A stretch of DNA of 64,000 nt from Flavobacterium kingsejongi. Lineage in GTDB: Bacteria; Bacteroidota; Bacteroidia; Flavobacteriales; Flavobacteriaceae. Shown here piece after piece: positions 62,699 to 64,000 of this stretch. Below the pieces are notes generated by a model. That model ran no database searches and was not told where the DNA came from. It saw only the letters and a list, made by a program, of their open reading frames with translations. Numbering within the stretch: the stretch's first letter is position 1; each line of letters opens with the position of its first letter. The stretch lies in NCBI RefSeq assembly GCF_003076475.1, contig NZ_CP020919.1, positions 1 through 64,000 of the forward strand, written 5' to 3'. The position numbers were made by a program, and so were the translations under genes.

Positions 62699-64000
62699 TT
62701 AAAATTGAACTTCTAACCCAAAAGAAAGAATTTTTGGAGTTGGATATTGGTATTGGTCAGCAGCTCTTGTACTTTCTGCATCCCAACCACGCCATTTAGA
62801 CCAAGTCACATAATTTTCTGCCTGGCTAAAAATTCTCAAATGTTTAATAAATGTTTGATCTAAAAACCTTTGTGGAAAATCGTATCCTACTGTCAAACTA
62901 CGAAGTCTGATATAAGAAGCATCTTTTAAGTTTCTGTCAGAAAAAGAATCTAATGCTAAGTTAGTTGCATTCAAACTAGGAATATCAGTAACTCTGTTAG
63001 TTGGAGTCCAAGCTCTTAAAAGATCTGTAGAAACATTAAACTGTCCTAAGTTAGACGGATCTTGCAAACCAGATAAATCATAATCATACCTGTCAATATC
63101 AGCAACAAAAGTGAATTGAGTAGCAATAAAAAATCCTTTGTAAGAAGTATCAAATCCAAATGCACCCTGATAAACTGGCAAAGCAGATTTACCTGTAAAT
63201 ACCCTATCACTGTCGTTTGGATTTTCAGTCAAAGCACCATTTTTGTCATAAAACAAAAGGTTACCATTTGCTGGGTTAACCCCTGCATATTTAACTAAAT
63301 AGTATTGATTCAAAACATCACCTTCTCTGTTAGCCGTTAAGCCACCATCCCATACCAAACCGTTTTCGCTTGGTAATTTCACTAACTCATTTTTGTTATA
63401 AGAACCATTACCGTATACAGAAAATTTAAATCCATCAGTAGCATTTCGTACTACATCATATCGAACACTTAATTCAATACCTCTGTTTCTCAATGAACCA
63501 AAGTTATCATTGATTTCAGTAAAACCAGTTACCGCAGATAATGGAACCCCTTGGTACAAATCTTCTGTTTTCTTCTCATAAACGTCAACACTACCACTTA
63601 ATCTACTTTGGAATACTTCAAAATCCAAACCAATATTAGCTTGTTTTACAGTTTCCCATTTTAAATTTGGATTTCCAATCTGTACAAAAGCGTATGCATT
63701 AGCATTATTATATGAGTTACCAAAATTACTTAAGTTGTAAGGTAAGCTAACCCCATTAAATCCGTTTTGACCAACGATCAATTGATTACCTGTAGTACCA
63801 TAAGAACCTCTTAATTTCAGCATATCAAATACTGAATTTTCCATAAAGCTCTCATTATTGATATTCCAACGTCCAGAAACAGACCAAAAAGTAGCCCACT
63901 GATTATCTCCTGTAAATCGGAAAGATCCATCACGTCTGATTGTTGCACCAATGCCATAAGTAGAATCGTAATCGTAATCAGCAGTACCAAAATACGAGAA
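62699..64000 (-). CDS. SusC/RagA-family TonB-linked receptor, C-terminal part (runs off window)
   Basis: This is the barrel end of a second SusC. The frame is open to the last base of the window; residues translated from the edge (SYFGTADYDYDSTYGIGATI, then RRDGSFRF, QWATFWSVSGRWNINNE) are typical of SusC barrels. The C-terminus YQYPTPKILSFGLEVQF is intact. The start, signal peptide and plug lie beyond 64000. It is co-transcribed with the susD 14 bases downstream. Confidence 0.93.
   Translation of the reverse strand, partial: FSYFGTADYDYDSTYGIGATIRRDGSFRFTGDNQWATFWSVSGRWNINNESFMENSVFDMLKLRGSYGTTGNQLIVGQNGFNGVSLPYNLSNFGNSYNNANAYAFVQIGNPNLKWETVKQANIGLDFEVFQSRLSGSVDVYEKKTEDLYQGVPLSAVTGFTEINDNFGSLRNRGIELSVRYDVVRNATDGFKFSVYGNGSYNKNELVKLPSENGLVWDGGLTANREGDVLNQYYLVKYAGVNPANGNLLFYDKNGALTENPNDSDRVFTGKSALPVYQGAFGFDTSYKGFFIATQFTFVADIDRYDYDLSGLQDPSNLGQFNVSTDLLRAWTPTNRVTDIPSLNATNLALDSFSDRNLKDASYIRLRSLTVGYDFPQRFLDQTFIKHLRIFSQAENYVTWSKWRGWDAESTRAADQYQYPTPKILSFGLEVQF

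Overview
The window reads as chromosomal DNA of a Flavobacteriaceae bacterium, most likely Flavobacterium or a close relative. The evidence is low GC with A/T-rich spacers, Bacteroidetes-type promoters (TTTG, about 19 bases, TAnnTTTG), few Shine-Dalgarno sequences, SusC/SusD pairs, secreted proteins with type IX secretion (T9SS) C-terminal tails, DUF3467 after rpoC, and the long form of GAPDH. It starts exactly at the dnaA start codon, so the sequence was probably rotated to dnaA.

Layout. 1-4.1 kb (+): dnaA, a low-molecular-weight phosphatase, then a small A/T-rich accessory patch (stand-alone C39 peptidase and an XRE regulator), then a tetrapyrrole-methylase-fold methyltransferase. 4.1-7.4 kb (-): a lysozyme-like secreted protein, mltG, a GNAT acetyltransferase and dapF, largely a peptidoglycan theme. 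7.7-10.7 kb (+): a DegP-type protease and gap. 10.8-18.8 kb (-): aconitase, MoxR and three consecutive parvulin/SurA-like periplasmic foldases. 19.1-20.7 kb (+): prfC. 20.9-24.8 kb (-): a 1.3 k-residue T9SS adhesin-like protein.

25.3-38.9 kb (-) is the transcription/translation core, in transcription order raiA, tRNA-Thr, tRNA-Tyr, tRNA-Thr, tuf, tRNA-Trp, secE, nusG, rplK, rplA, rplJ, rplL, rpoB, rpoC and DUF3467. A hairpin sits between rplL and rpoB, as in the classical rplL-rpoB attenuator region. Next come a XerC/D recombinase and rpsU, whose leader carries a full AGGAGG Shine-Dalgarno. That is exceptional for this phylum and fits bS21 autoregulation.

40.2-43.0 kb holds a GH13 alpha-amylase lipoprotein gene cut by a complete 1382-bp IS256-family element flanked by an 8-bp target duplication; removing the element and one duplication restores a 457-codon frame. 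43.2-47.4 kb (-): acyl-CoA dehydrogenase, a helix-hairpin-helix membrane protein, a PspC-domain protein, DUF2851 and a DEDDh exonuclease. 47.5 kb: a 294-bp minisatellite of fourteen 21-bp half-units. 47.8-49.5 kb (+): a PNGase F-like secreted protein with a GLPGLI-like N-terminus.

49.6-64 kb (-): a cystathionine beta-synthase-type enzyme, a Porin_10 barrel, one susC-susD pair, then a T9SS subtilisin, a lipoprotein gene interrupted by two in-frame TAA codons, a second susD, and a susC running off the window end. The second set looks like an outer-membrane uptake locus with a secreted protease, suggesting peptide or protein scavenging. Housekeeping assignments are firm. The C39 gene, the structured leader before the first susC, the repeat array and the twin-stop lipoprotein are the least explained parts.
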